From positions 1,178,001 to 1,242,000 of the forward strand of contig NHZP01000011.1 in the NCBI GenBank assembly GCA_003313425.1: a stretch of 64,000 bases of DNA, in the 5' to 3' direction. The position numbers were made by a program, and so were the translations under genes. Source of the DNA: Pseudopyrenochaeta lycopersici. Taxonomy: Eukaryota > Ascomycota > Dothideomycetes > Pleosporales > Pseudopyrenochaetaceae. A model generated the notes under the pieces. It saw only the letters and a list, made by a program, of their open reading frames with translations. It was not told where the DNA came from and did not search any database. The first letter of the stretch is position 1. The number at the start of each line of letters is the position of its first letter. Shown one piece after another: positions 35,021 through 49,129 of the stretch.

Positions 35021-38000
35021 TTGTGGTGCTCAACGAGAACGGGTACGAGGAACGGAGCGTAACGGCTCTCCTGGTTACGGGAAAAGGCGATTTGGTATAA
35101 CGGGCCGCAAGCGCCTGCATCGGCACTTCTATGGCATCTGTGAGGCATTGGGGTTATACATGCACACGGGGGCATTACGAGCATCTGCTGTCTAATGATG
35201 TATGAGTAGTAATGATAACGATCATGGCTTTCAAGACCACTTCGAATTTTCTGTGTGGCACCTGATTGGTGACCCATAGCATGATGTATACTCCTGTTGT
35301 CTTGAGCAGGCCAGGGAAGCACTGTTTAATGATCAACCAAATTAGTCCTTTGATTCGACTTAGGCTTGAAGACATATGCTCGGTATTTGCCTTCAATCTC
35401 AAAGATACATGACCTTGTATAGTAATATTCAAATCCTTGTATTTGCATCTAGGCGCGCAATGCGGAGAGAGGGGCGACAATACACGGTGATCAATAATCT
35501 GTACATCTGGACGCATTAATTATACCAGTTCGTACCTTGATAAAAGGACCACAGATCCATGCACTTCAACGCACATTGGTGGCGGCCGCGGACGACGCTA
35601 GGAAGATTATCACGGTATTCGATATGTACTGAACCTTGCTCAAAACTATCCAGCATATCAGTCTATTTCCTCTTCTCGAACCCGGTGGCATGATCACGCA
35701 GGTTCTCGAGACACGTTACCTCAACTGTGGGTTGAGAAGTTGCAGATGACGCCGAGTATTCCAGCGAAGCCTGATCTATGAATACGCACAATCTTTTTCT
35801 ATTTTGGGGGGGCAGAAAATGATTTGATTTTCGGATTTGGGACTATCCGTGTCAGGCGTTTGATACGGCAAGAAACGGTTGTCGTGTCTGGGGCGGGCTG
35901 TTGTGTTTCTAAGCGGAGTTTTATAAAATTGGACGTGCGATGTCTCTTGTGTGTGGATTATCCTGGGATGGGGGGCCTTAAAACCGGCGGTATTTTCTCA
36001 CACTCTGTTTTTGTGTGGGTGTGGAGAGGAGTGGAGTGTGCTTTTTTTCTCTTTTGCAAGCCAGGACAAAAACAATAAATCAAAATAAAAAAGTTGAAGC
36101 AGCAACAAAAACCAAGACCATCCAGGCTGCCAAAAAGTCAGTCCATGAACGAACCACAAGGCGAGAGTCTCGGCATTTTTCGAATGCTCGGTCCAAAAGT
36201 AAGCAAATTTCCCATTGATGATAACGAGGTGTGGCATACAAAACGCTGAGACGCATTTCTCCATAGTGGTACTTTATCGCCGAAGAACGAGCGTACAAGC
36301 AAAGAAGAATCATCTCTGTTGGTTCCATATCCAACGGACACCAAGTGGGTCGTCGATCCGAGCCTGAGGGTCGACACACTTTTTCTGGATACGTAAACGC
36401 GATAGATACGAAACTCTATCGGAGACATATGTGTATAAGAAAGATGAAATATAGATTAGTGGCGCCCCAGCCCCGAGGACAGGCGACTGGGCTTTAGTGA
36501 ATCGCTAGTTTGGAAATGTGGCCCCAAGAGAGCGGAGATATCTAAAGTGCCGTGATGCGGCTTTCCCCCTGAAATAGATTCACCGGATTTCCGCCAGCTG
36601 GGTAATCGCTTTGTCGGTATCGGCCCCTTCTCCAGCGAATGAACATGGAATACTGTAAAATGTACAAGGTGCCCAAGGACTTTAGTTCTGACAGGGCTGT
36701 GCTGCTTATTCCCTACGTAAAAAACTGGGACGTGGACGTGGACCCTGATGCCGTATCGGCACTACCACCCGGCAATTGAAAGGGAAGCCAAAAGAGGCAT
36801 TGATAATACGGCGGAAAGGAGAAACTTTGACAATACTTCTGATGACGTTCTGATAGTTTGTGATGTTGGAATGGTTGGTTTGAATAAGGTCTACAACAGC
36901 AAACGGAATTTTCTTTGTGTTTTGAAGGCAGAAAATGAGTCTGACAGCCTGAATCGCCTGGCCTTGGAGGAACGCGACGCTTCAGAGTATTTCTGCATCT
37001 AAGTGGACTGCGGAGTATATTCGGGCTATGAGATCGACATGGCCGTGCGAGTCGCACAAATATTGGTATTCGCAGAAGAGAGTGATTGGAACGAGGACTT
37101 GTTGACCGTGCTGGGGGGAGCCATTGAACGCTGGCGCTATATTGTGACTGTTTAGGGTGGTAGTCTGGATCTTGGCTGTCAATCTCAAGCACGAGTAAGA
37201 CGTCTAAGTCAAGGATAAGGATTTGAGGCTGCTCGTCTTGTCTAGTAGCCCAACTGATGTATCGTTGAGACATGGTGGTCGTTGCTGGTGGGTATAGTCG
37301 ATCGGGGCGCACTACGACTGCTGTAACGAAGCCCCATACGTACCATTCTTCTGTCCTGACCGTCATATTGACCTTAGCTCGTGTATTAGCATTAGTACAC
37401 ACCGATGATCAAGACCTTGTCGTGTTGGTTTGTTCCCATTGTTTGAGTGATTGTGCGTTCTCACCACTTGAGTAGTCATGAATGAGTGCCATACACCAGA
37501 AGATAGGCTAATAGTGAACACGCCTGACCTTATGTGAAACCCACGGACTGTGCGGCAAACCTTCCTGCCTTCGGTCCGAGTAAAGAATGCTGGGTATCAA
37601 TATCCAACGCTTCCAAGGCTTTCGTGGAGATTTCTTCCTACGATCCTTCGGGCCGGCTTCTCTACACCATGTGCGGATCTTCAAAAGGCAAAACAGGTCA
37701 CGGATCTCGAAGCCGACGACAAATGCTCCTCCCACATGCTTTGGTGCAAAGATGGGAAAGATCTGCATACCGCATAGCTCGGAGGGAGTTCTTTCATCTC
37801 CGCTTCACCTGCCCCGACGACCGAGCGTTGATGCCACGACGTAAGAGATGCACGTCCTGAATTTCCCAAGCATACAGATAAACAATCCCGTAGCACATGA
37901 GATGCAGGGACTCGACAAGTATGCGGGTGATCTGTGATGCCAAGAATATGGAGTGCAGCTGCATATGTACGTACGAGTAAGATGGATGCATGATCAGTTT

Positions 38001-41000
38001 CCGAAGGCGAAGGTCAAAGTCTGACTTGCGTAGCCTCCCTTCACATGGCTAGTTGTCGACGTACAGTTACGGCGCAGTACATCAGGCCAGATCGGATGTA
38101 GGGAAGTTGGGCGTGTGTTGGTCATGCAAGTCATGACTTTTGGCTGTTGGGAAGAGAGGGGTGCAGGGAACGACGCGATTGGTGGGGATGGAGTTGCGAT
38201 TTGTGGCTGCGTTGGCTGCTTGTCGAGCTGTGTTTCCATGTTGATGAGCGTGTTCGGAGGTGATTGACAAGGGTGAGGTGCGGTGCCTGCTCCTAAATGT
38301 GGAGGCCTGGATCGCCCGGAAAGTGATGCGATGTCCTTCCGTCATGAAGCGAAGAACCACACGGAACGGAACGTCACGATGTATTGTCGGCAAGCACGAG
38401 TCACGGGCCACGGGGCATTCACCGTCTACCGTTACTGATTGCGATACCAATTCTTCCATGAGTGAACGGCAATTGAACTCTGATTGCTCGGCTTTGCTCG
38501 GGTCACAATGGTTGAGTTGTTGACGTATAGAGACAGATTTCACGTGCTGGAAAACTCTTCAAATGAGACGAAAGTCATGGGCTTTTTTTATGCCATGTAC
38601 GGTGTAACCTTCCCGACTGGAGCTCTGAAGCGGATGTCGCCGTTAGATAGCATTAGTTCCGCTTTCAGAATGACGTTGGATTTGTGGCTCATGGTGAATG
38701 GAAGGTGGTGTGTAGGTAAACCCACTGTGAATGGGCAAGGATGAGATGCTTGTCGGGGAAGCGCATCCGACAGGATGCTAAACTGTATATGGGAAGGCGC
38801 GCATTGTCTCGCTGAAGAAAAAACGGGCTATTGGTTGCAGTGAGAGGATCCTGCGAGAGAAAAAAGAGGAGCTCAAAGACGCTGTGTCACCCCAATTGAT
38901 GCAGCCACTACTGCGGCCATATGTAGGGCTGAATACATTTAAAGACGCTTGCAGGTCTGACGGGGGAGCTAGCCAGTACTCCAAGTTGATCGGATGACAT
39001 TTTGAGGCCACAATGAAAAGGTCAATGCTGGACAGATGCAGAGAGAGAAACCATCTTGCTGCTTTTCTGAACACGAGCTCTTTCCTGACCAAGGCGAATG
39101 TCACGTTCAAGCGGTATCCACCATGCTGCGAACTAGTGATTAGAGGCATGTCTGCAGCAGCAGGGACCTGCAGTGAGACCCATTTCCCAGCCTAAGGGAA
39201 ATAATCCTTCTGGGTGTCCCTGATGCAATGGTAAGGCTTTCATAAGTGTTGTTCAACAATGCTTCTCCGTCCCCTATCTCCGGAAAATCTTCTCCCGCTC
39301 AGATTTCACTGCTGTAATTTTACCGAAACGATCCCGAACGCGAATGTTCACCAACGATTCGTGCAAGTGATCTGCCCTCTCGCTATCCAGTCCCCCCGCT
39401 GGCGGCCTTACTCAGTCAGGCTAAAGGCCCTTTCCGACGCAATGTTGACGGGCCTTCTACCCGAGTATTTGGTAGCGGGGAAGGCAGGACGGACAAGATT
39501 TCGGAACAGAAAAGAAATCATGCGGTGTCATAAGCGCGTATTGTTCATTGAGTTGAGGGGTGTATGCGCAGGAATAAGCGCAAGTTTGGTATGTAGTGGA
39601 CACCGTTGGGAAAAAGTGGAGACATTATTACCAAGGGCCCAAATTGAAATCCCGGATTTCGGCGCTTCAAGGCTGTGAGGGCCTTTCGGAGTCTGGATTG
39701 CGCAATCTTGAGTGAGGTGAAGCTGGAACTGGGATGTGAGCATCGCTTACGCAGTAGTTCAAACGTCAAGTGAACTTTGCTCGCTGTTGTTAAAATTGCA
39801 AGGCATTCGGTCATTAACCAGGGTTCAGAAGCCGAGGTTGAATCGTCAACATCCAACATACCACATTGAGGAAACATGCGCTTGTTCATCGATACTGTGG
39901 AAGACTGAGGGTGTCCTGTTTCGTATTCGGGCGTTCTTTGCATCATTCGGTGCATCCGTTGTTCGCTGGCAGCCGGACCGTAATGGTCACTTGCACTGCA
40001 TGATTGGTATGCAGGAGACGAAATGTCGTTTTCTGGTCCTGCCATTCCTTGCCGATGCCTGCTACCACCTCGATGGATCAAGCCCCTGCAGTGCCTGCGT
40101 CAGGCTACTGAGGACACAAAAGTCCACGGAAAACGGGGAAACATGTCCGCTTGCGCGTCTTGGAGTCCCAAGATAGCATCTCTTGCACGAGTGTAGTGTG
40201 CATGTGCAAACCCGAGCGTTGCTGCCCAAGTAGAAGGCCTCGAAGGATCCATGTGGCGTATTGCGGCGAGTCTGGGGCAATTGTGTCGTTATTGTGAACA
40301 TGGGCATAACCTGAGTGGCCATTTCAGACCCGGTTTGTGGTTTCTTACTGACGTACAATGTAGAGTACCTGAAAATCGCCTGGGGGGAGATCTTGGCAAA
40401 TCGTCGAGTTGCACACAATTTGAGTTTGACAAAGTCCGCATTGATATCCCATTCAGTTTTGAAACCTTGCGGGTGACGAATCAGTCCTATAGTTGCGGGG
40501 ACACCACGCCAATTGTGGAATTGCAAGGGGGAAACGTATCTCATAAAGGATGCATAGGAAAAATCTGATCAATGTGCGTGGAAATTCTTGAAGTACGGCT
40601 CTCCAACCAAGAGTCCTATACTGAATGCTACGATGCCGCAAAGTAGGCCCGAAAAAACAGCCGTCGATCAAGATCTGATCATGAGCGGGGCGTACTATTA
40701 ATACAAATGAAGAAGATCAACAAGTAAAGCCAAAACGTGAGAAAATGTCGGAAACGCTGTAACAGTCAAGTCGGAGACTCCGAGTTCCTATACTTGATAA
40801 TATTGGATCGTTTGCGGACCGCTCGCCATCAGTCGCAAAGTACGCCAATGCCGTTTAAGCTTCCTTGAAATCGAACTTAGATATGAGCTGACGTACGAGA
40901 ACGATTGCCGCGGCCGAAAATAGATCCAGTTTTTTGAAAAGTGTTCATCCCGAGGGATTCGAAGTAACAGAAACTGTCAATGGTCCGACGATATGCCAGA

Positions 41001-41262
41001 GTAAGCGCGCGTTCGGTGAAACAGGCGTGCAATTCTCCGTTGGCAAGTCCCATTATTTTTTTGTTCATTAACCTCCCAAAACCGATACCCCGCTTCCTGC
41101 GCCAAAAGATCCCTAAATGTCATTCCTGGTGAAACAAGCTCCGATTCAAGGAGCAAATGCGAACGATGAAAGGCGGCTAAAGCTTTCTATCAAGCCAAAG
41201 AAACAGGATGCCGTGATGCGCCAGTTTGTAACCGATAAAGCTGCTGTGCGAATGGAGCCAAC
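35021..41262. other. Gene-poor region, left of the Zn2Cys6 gene
   Basis: I find no convincing gene in these 6.2 kb. Longer open frames (minus 36713-37402, minus 38082-38543, minus 39545-40081, plus 39736-40176, minus 40062-40544) overlap one another in opposite directions, have no recognisable motif and lack supportive splice structure. I see no transposon motifs, tRNA genes or tandem arrays. This could be regulatory DNA of the regulator gene to its right, non-coding transcripts, or decayed sequence. Confidence 0.5.
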
Positions 41263-42767
41263 CTAGGCTCCTGAATAAAATTGCTGCATGCCGTGGTGAT
41301 CATACGCCATGGGCGGTACCCCCTCCTCTTGAACTCGATCCAAGTGTCCGGGCTCCGTGTACCACTGCGCGCTCATTGATCGACCCGACATTGGCATTGG
41401 CGGCCCCTGACTCGGCACTGCATCATAAGAGTTCCAAGTCGGCGGATAGAACTGGTGATTGGGTACGATTGGCGCGGAAAGAGGAGCAGACGTTGATCCT
41501 CCCAAGGTGGTGGCATGTACGGTAGCTGGATTCGTGTCTATACTCGTAGGATAGGGATAAGGCGAAGTGCGTCGCGAATAATCGTGATGGATGCCGAGTC
41601 CTTGCCCAGGATATTGATGTGGTAGACCCTCGATGTTCCCATAAGACATCGATCGCGTAGGCGGTTGGAAGGGTGGCTGTTGACCCCAATGGCTGTCTTG
41701 ATGGCCATATGACATCGTTGAGCTGGTACTCATAGCGGCTGGTGTGTGACCGCCTGACACGTTTGATTCACTACCGTATGCCGAGTTTGCTGTCGAAGGT
41801 GACTGTCGCCAGTAGCTTGTGCTTGACGAAGGGCTCTCCGCGACCGTGGACGAAGGCAAAAACCCATTTGTCGGTGGCCACTGGGTTTCAATGGGATGTG
41901 GATAAGGATAGGATGGGTGTTGCACAGGCACTACGACCGTTAACGTTTGATCATCTGCAAGACTGAACTGTACTTACTTCCCGTCGACGAAGGGACATGA
42001 TGAGGGTCCATCTCCGACTCCCCCTGAAATCCATAACCTGATGGCTGCGTCACAGCAGAAGGACCAGTAATTGGCTGGCGGAACTCGCCCATCTTTTCGC
42101 CGGAGGCTGGTGGAAGATGGCGCGGCGACGACGATGCTGGCGTTGTCGTTGACCCTGGACTTGTGTCTTTCCCCGCAACAGCTTGCGAGTGCGGCATCTC
42201 AGGATTATGCTCGACTGGATAAAAGTTGCATTCTTTCTTCAGTCGAATGCAATTGGCGCAGCGCCCTTGAGGGTCATCGGGAGCTAAGAGACATCGTATC
42301 TTCCTCCGTCGACAGTGACCTGTCAGTTCGTGTCAGTTGCCAAAATCATCGCAAGCAAATGCCGACTATACTCGCTTACCACAGGCGACTGAAGTTCGGT
42401 GATAACCTAGCTTGTTGCGGGCCTTGTTGCTTGTTGGCGACAACTCGCCAGAATTGCCGAGGGCGAGATTGCGCATGTGTGGTGTTGATGAGGACCGTCG
42501 CAGTTCCGATGGAGCCTTGGTTTTGGAGGAACGTCTCTTTTTACTCAACTGCTGCTGAGATTGAGCAAAAGAGTCTTGACCAGTTAAGGTGGATTTGTAC
42601 TCGAAGCGATCGGCAGGGCTTGGAGTAGAAGTGATGTCTGCGACAGCGATGCCGGGACTTTGGCTGGAAGGGTTGAAGGTCATTGCGCTACCAACGGGCT
42701 GCAAAAGCAACGCGTGTTCTAATCTAGATGCCGTCTTCTTCGCACGTCGTTCAGTACCCACAGCCAT
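41263..42767 (-). CDS. Zn(II)2Cys6 transcription factor
   Basis: Three exons (42767-42380, 42319-41978, 41930-41263) with introns of 60 and 47 bp give 465 residues from ATG 42767. The first intron splits the zinc cluster, and splicing yields a complete Cys-x2-Cys-x6-Cys-x10-Cys-x2-Cys-x6-Cys motif (Cys129, 132, 139, 150, 153, 160) preceded by NKLGYHRTSVACG and followed by NFYPVEHNPEM. The tail is rich in Pro, Ser, Tyr, Gln and His, like an activation region; I see no fungal-specific middle homology domain. The protein should be a nuclear sequence-specific regulator; its targets are unknown. A plausible upstream exon starts at ATG 43020 (MVHLRPPTTPRRR) and ends at about 42920-42924, but its better donor (GTACGT) does not keep frame, so the N-terminus is unresolved. 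The gene is isolated, with about 6 kb of apparently non-coding DNA on each side. Confidence 0.88.
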
Positions 42768-45700
42768 GTGAGGCGTAATGTTGTCGCAAAACCCGAATAT
42801 CAAAGCACGAAACCAGATAGTGCATTGATGGATCCTGGAGGTATGAGCATGAAATGTTTAAAGTTCACCAAAAGCCCCGCCCCATGTGCCACAGTATGAA
42901 CAAAACCTAAACAGTGTACGTACCTTGATCGTCAGGCAGGGCGGCTCTTCCAGACCGGGGAGGCGGCGGTATTAGTTCTTGTCTGCGGCGCGGAGTAGTT
43001 GGTGGACGCAGATGGACCATGCCATGGGATTCTTGGGAAATCAATGCTCGAGCGGGTAGGCCAAAGGGAGCAGTGATGTGACGATCAAGGTAGGAGAAGA
43101 TTGGTGAAGCGCTCGCGCCCCGACAGTGACAGCGATGTCAGCTACCTAGTCGTTACCATGGCCGTACATTAGCGGGGCGCAATCGCAATCAGCAAAATAA
43201 CATAACAGGCGCCAAAAGCAAAAGGGTGCGTATGACGAAAAGAAGTAGGAACTGAATATGGAACTTTAGACCGCGCTGTTTGGTTGAAGTGAAAGGATGA
43301 TTAAAAGTGGCGAGGGCTTTGGCGCTACTACACAACGGGTCTATTGCATTAGGTGCCCCAAGTCACCAAAGAATTTCACAGGGTTCATCAAATCCTCCTT
43401 CCAAAGAGGCATAAGATCGACTTTGGGAAGCCAAGGCGCCAGGTTGCTGTTGGTGGGCCGCTCAGGCCAAGTGATGTGCGGGATGAAAGGCTCACCCACA
43501 GACCAACCAGTCCGAGCGTCATGGCTCCGTTGCGCGGACGCTGTTTTGGATGCTCTGGCTGTCAATCGTGATGGCGATGACAGACCAGCGGTAGCCGCCG
43601 TAGCGTCAGCGGCGGCGCGATCCACTCACAACGCGGAAGATTTGTGCTTTGTTGACTCGGGGTGGACTCGCAGCCAATCACGTGCAGGCAAGGCCGTATT
43701 GAAATTCAACGTCCAAGAGGTTCATTTGTATGTAAGGGGAGCCACACACCAGGGAGGCTGCTGCAGGAGGGCGAGGACCGAGGTGAGGTTAATTTAGAAC
43801 GGCTCCGTGCGCAAGTGAACGACGACGGGGGAGCGTGGTGTGACAGGGGTCCCATCCAACAGTGTTTGGATCTGAGATGACGAGGACGGCGACGAAGGGG
43901 CTCGATGGAGGCAGGGCCGAAAATGCCTGGCCCAGCGAGCTGACGCACAACTGGGGAATCGTAGATTTTGCGCAAATGGCGGCGTGGTTCGCACATGTCG
44001 TGACACGCGCGCAGAGGGCCGCGATGATCCTCCCTGGTGCAGCCAAAAATTGCGCTTCTGGAGCGCAGGCTATGGGCCATGGCCGGCGTGGGTTGCTGGC
44101 GCAGTGCTGGCGTCCTGCGACATGCTGGCTGCAAAACCGAGTCCTTCTCCACAGTGTTCATCTCGCTAGGCGGGCCCTGGGAAAGCCTCGACTCATTTCC
44201 ACTGGCGTCATCGTGATTGAGGGCCAGCAAGCGTTTTACACACCTGGGTTGCACAAAAGCTGTCAGCGATGCGTGTCACGACTGGCTGCGCTAGGGCATT
44301 CGATGGTAGTCGGTTAATGCACTGAGCGGCCTGACCCAGCAGCATGGCCACGGAGTGTGCATGACTTCGACCACTGCCCCATCTGAAGGAGGGTAAGCGC
44401 ACGTGGACGCGCGATCTGATACTTATGCCAGTCGGGCCTATTCGTCGTGAAGCTTGTGGCTTTGAGACAACGCTCATCGCCCCATCACCCATCGCCCATC
44501 GCTCATCGCTCGCATCACCGCCGCGCTTGGTCTTTCCCCGACGGGCGCTGCTTGCTCACTGTCCCCACACCCACTGTGCCCTGTCGGCTTAGCGTGGCGG
44601 CCTTGCGCCTTTTCTTTCTTCCCTAAGCATCGTGGCCGCAGGTGAATGTCAATCTGCGAGGCCATCGACTATCCCACGTTTGCCCTCGCCAGCTTCCGCA
44701 TGTCCGCTGGCGCTCGTGTCACCAATCCCAGGTCCAGTTCCTTGCAACACCGTGCTAGCCCTGCTGACGCGATGCTCGGCTTATTGGCCGCTTGGATGCC
44801 TATTTCGCATGCTATTTTGCTCTCTGACGACCGGTATCGAGGCTGTAAACATATGTGCTCTCGCCTTGGCCTGTCCATGTCTTCATTCTGCCTAAATTGT
44901 AACCTATCTGAAACCTAACAGCCGATCGATCAGCAACGACATGGCTGTTTCGACGTCGGAATAACTCGAATCCATCGTGTTTGCGCCGCAACGGGGCGCC
45001 AGCCAGAGGCAGATTTGGAGGCGCACCACCACTCAACGTTGACGCGAGGCTGCACTTGCACCGACTTGGCTTCGCTAGTCGCTTCTGCTAGGTCTGGATT
45101 TCATACCCATTGTGTATTGAACGAGGGTTTGAGCACGAAATATCAGGACCCCTCCGCGACACTGCTTCGACCTCCGCTTCGTCCACCTCGTTCATTGATT
45201 GGGCCTGGTGACATACTTGGCCGCCGGCGCGCAGTGACATGCAGATGCCACCACACCCCAGCACTCCCTCGTCCCAGCCTGCCAGTGCGTCAGGACGAAA
45301 GGACCTCTATCAACAACATGCCCCGAATCTCTTTGACTAATGCCTTCCCAAACCAGATAAGACCTGGTATCAAGATATCATTTCATACTGCCGCGCGATT
45401 GGAACAGGCCTTCTTCGGCCTTCGCCAGACGCCAATCCTGCGGCAAATGCCAGCGGCCTTTTAGTGCGGGATGCTCTACATCGGACCACAACTTCTCTCA
45501 CACGTTTAGTAGTCTTTGTCGCACATCCTTCTCCAATCGTGGTCCACAACAACCTCACAGCATCGCTTGCTGACTTCCTTGTCTTGGTCAGATGTAGTTT
45601 GTCAATACCAAAATTTCGCCTTGGCCCTGCACTCGGAAATGTCACTCTCGCAGCTCCGCGTTATCACATTTGCCAATGTATAGCTAAACTCGACTTTGTC

Positions 45701-48700
45701 ACCATATCTCCTTTCGCAACTAGTACAACATTGCCAATTTGACGCCTTGATCTCGACAGTACAGTTGCCCTTAGTTCTTAGCCATCTGCGGTATCGAGTC
45801 AAGGCTCGGGCCGACAGTGTGGTAGCACGCCAGTGTCTGCAAGAGCCATCTTTGGAAGCTGGTTCCGGATACTGTTTTCAGCCCTTCATCTCTGGTACGC
45901 TGCTATCATACCATTATCAAAACCCCACATCATGTTTTGTACTACTGTCAATTCCAGTGTAGCCTGCTGCTAAGAGCAACTAAACTTCAAAAGCTCGTCC
46001 TGCATTCCCTTAATCCACGATTCCAATTGTATCAGTCTTCGACCAAGGATGCACAGCCTACAAAACCCGACATAGCCGATTTACTGGGCTTGCTAACTGC
46101 TCGGGTAAGCAATGGCCAGACTCGAGCCTCTGTGCTCCCTACTGCGACAAAATTATTCAGGAAGAGACATCTTGGGGAAATTGCCGCCATACTAATCGAA
46201 CTCACGGTCCATTAAGCACTACATGGATATCTCGCCGAAGATGCTAACCATGCGTCAAGCAAATGTACCAAGGTCTCGTAACGGACAATCTTCCCATTCA
46301 AGCGCCCGGTACCATTTCCTCGGGATTTTTGACAGTGAGCTTTTGATCTTATGAGTTTCACGATGCCAAATCATTGATCCGGGACATCCGAAGTTTGACA
46401 AAGTTGCGATACACTCTCTTCCAACCGCTACGTATTCTCTTAGCCTGGTCTTCCCTTATGTATGACGACCCTGCAGATCTCGCATGATACAGAATCATCT
46501 TCATTTCCCTATACAACACGAATACCCACGACTACTCAACCCCTAGCTCAACGGCCGTAAACCAACAACCGAACTATGGGAGATAAGCGTGAATGCGGGC
46601 GCGGACTTCCCTCCGGTGAGCTTTCTGTGACGCCACAGCGGATCATAGTGCGGCACCAGCTCCGTAGCCGTTCGCGTTAAGAATAGGGTTTCCTTTTAAC
46701 TACGTATGGAGAGCAGAGTTTCAGAGTCAAAGCGCTGGTGCCCAAGGACCGCACTGGAAATTTAAGGCCACCAGCACTTCACGCAAATAGTGAAGTTGTG
46801 ACATGATATATTCGATATCGGGAAATATGACGAGAAATGCCGTTCGGTTTCATACTACCGAGGGCTCGGAGACTTCAGCTTGCCGGCGCTACACGTTAGC
46901 GATTGCACTGAATCCCTAGACTCGTTCCGGAATCAAACGCGATTCACCACCTTCGGTACAGCCAAAGGGAGAGACTGCAGATCACTACCCGATTTACTTT
47001 GTAACATTTTATAGATTCTCAGCCACTCCCAGGAATGACTAACACACTGGCAACTGCCGTGTACCAGGTATTGGCAATGAAACACTATCGCCTACAACTC
47101 TTGACTCGACATATAATTAAGGTCTCTGAATCAAGAAGGGTAAACTTTCTCGCGCTATCCAAGTGGTTGACTTCGGACTATACTTGTCGTTGTTCCGTAG
47201 ATTTTGATTCGTCGCTGAAGACCCCTCGATTCTAGCCCCTATCCTCGCCCATCCGACATTGGAGACCCTTCAGCTCCAGCAGATCCATATGCAGCAACTG
47301 CTTTCAAGAACAACGCCTATCGCCTATATTTCCATAATTGTACTAGTTGCATCTGATGAATCTCAAAGTCGAGCGCTTAAACCACCCAAGATGCCGATCT
47401 GTTCCACACGATGCACAGCATTGGATGCTTTTTCCCCAAAAAAATCGCACCCGTACGCCATCTATACAACAAAAGAAAGATCGGCATGCACTACTCCAAA
47501 TGTCCACCATTCAGAATAGCGCATGTGTGGACCCGACCGAGTGTCAAGTACGACGTCACCACTACTAATCGTGGAGGCCAGGGGTTAAAGTTGTAGAGGC
47601 GGGTCCCACAGATGGGCTACGCTACTGCGTGCCCTGGACTTTGGAGCAGACTTGTAGCCTGCTTTTTCTTTTTTGCATAACTAGGCTTAAACTACCGCGC
47701 GGAGATCGGTACATCCGTTGAGTGGATCTCAAGACCAGCTCTAGACTAGCACATCGTATGCTACGAATAGGCTCGTTGTGTTGAGATCACAATTCTTTCA
47801 GTCACACACGTCAAGCGCAGCTTTACCCATGAGGGCTCCGCAGCAGTTCATGTAGTTACAACAGTGTATCACTGCTCTTCCGGGTAGTGACGGTAAACAT
47901 GAAGTGACAAAGGATACATTATCGCCTGACCCAATGTAACTGTTATCACAACACAGTAGGCTTAAAGCAGAAGTGAATCCGGCATTGTGACCACTTGTTC
48001 TAGACTTTCCATTTAGACTAGGCATTATAATAATGATATCTATACTTGGCATCTCACACCGACCTTGAAATGCGAATGGTGAGTAGTAATGGTTAGCTTG
48101 CGGATCCGACCTTAGCTTGCACTACGCTACCGATCACAGCTCCGCGGAAGCAAGATAGTCAAGATCCGAGGAGTCGACTATGATGTCAAACAAGTGAAAG
48201 GCCCACCGGTTAGCAAGGCATTGCATGAATGGCTGTATAGCAGGACACTTGATTTGTTCGGCTGGGTATATGGACCAGCACGTCAACATTATAGTAGAGA
48301 AAGTATCCACCAATTCGAGTTTATCTTGGTACTGGGCTGAAGAATGCAGCACTGCTAGGTAAGGATATCTTTACCCAAAAATTTCGGTGCCTTCCTCTTC
48401 TAAACTAGCATCGACTTCGTACCACTGTAGTCTCGTACGCCCATCTGAGATGCCATAAATGAATCAGCGAGATAGGCGAGGCCACAATATCCTCTTGGCT
48501 TTGCAATGGATAGAAGAAAAAAGTAATATAGAGTGTTGGAACAAAAACAGACGGAATCAGGTCGCTGTGGGAAATGTAGAAATCGTGTCTTGACTGCACT
48601 ACAACTTCTCTGTTTCAGTGTATCAGGCCTTAACTATATGTCAAGAGTAAGTATAAAATGCTTGGTACTTGATATGGGAAGGATAAGTCTGATATTCATA

Positions 48701-49129
48701 TCTCATGAATGTGCTTTCGATGTACATTTGTTGCTGTCATTGGTAGTCTCTCCTATGGATCCATTTGACTTATTGGAGGTTCGAGGTAAGATACCCTTGC
48801 CCCACTTGGTCTTGTACATTCTATATAGTCGGGCTGCATGAACGTCATTCTAAAGGACTAGAATCGTGTGGACCACAGTTGGAGTATCTAGATGTATGTC
48901 CAATGTTCCTTGCATTTATATCCGTCATGCCTCGTTAAGCCCGGGCCAGTTTGTAATCGCAAATAGAAAATCGTAACGCTACTGAAAGACATCACAGATC
49001 AATCAATACGAGGGAAGAAGAGCTGTTGAAATAGTCAACATGATGAATGTGACAACGCTGAAGCGGGAGTAGTCACTTCTCGAGTCAAACTAGATTAGTT
49101 AATTATTGGCATTTGCTATATACTTTCAC
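42768..49129. other. Gene-poor region, right of the Zn2Cys6 gene
   Basis: The first 250 bp probably contain the 5' end of the Zn2Cys6 gene. The following 6 kb hold no gene that I can support. Sequence from about 44.5 to 46.2 kb has the C/T-rich look of fungal leaders and short overlapping frames. From 46.2 to 49.1 kb it is AT-richer with only very short frames. I see no transposase, reverse-transcriptase or tRNA signature. Confidence 0.5.

Noticed and set aside
36713..37402. 229-codon minus-strand frame
   Set aside because: It begins at GTG, has no recognisable motif, and its second half has a composition like non-coding sequence. A short real exon near 37150-37370 cannot be excluded.
39545..40544. 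Overlapping frames of 146-178 codons on both strands
   Set aside because: They overlap in opposite orientation, lack any family signature or splice-supported extension, and none is more coding-like than the others.
45015..45464. 149-codon plus-strand frame in the gene-poor region
   Set aside because: It reads Pro/Arg/His-rich like translated C/T-rich leader and has no homologue that I recognise.
35021..49129. Possible transposon remnants or tRNA genes in the gene desert
   Set aside because: I looked for reverse-transcriptase or transposase-like peptides, terminal repeats and tRNA T-loop sequences and could not support any by eye.
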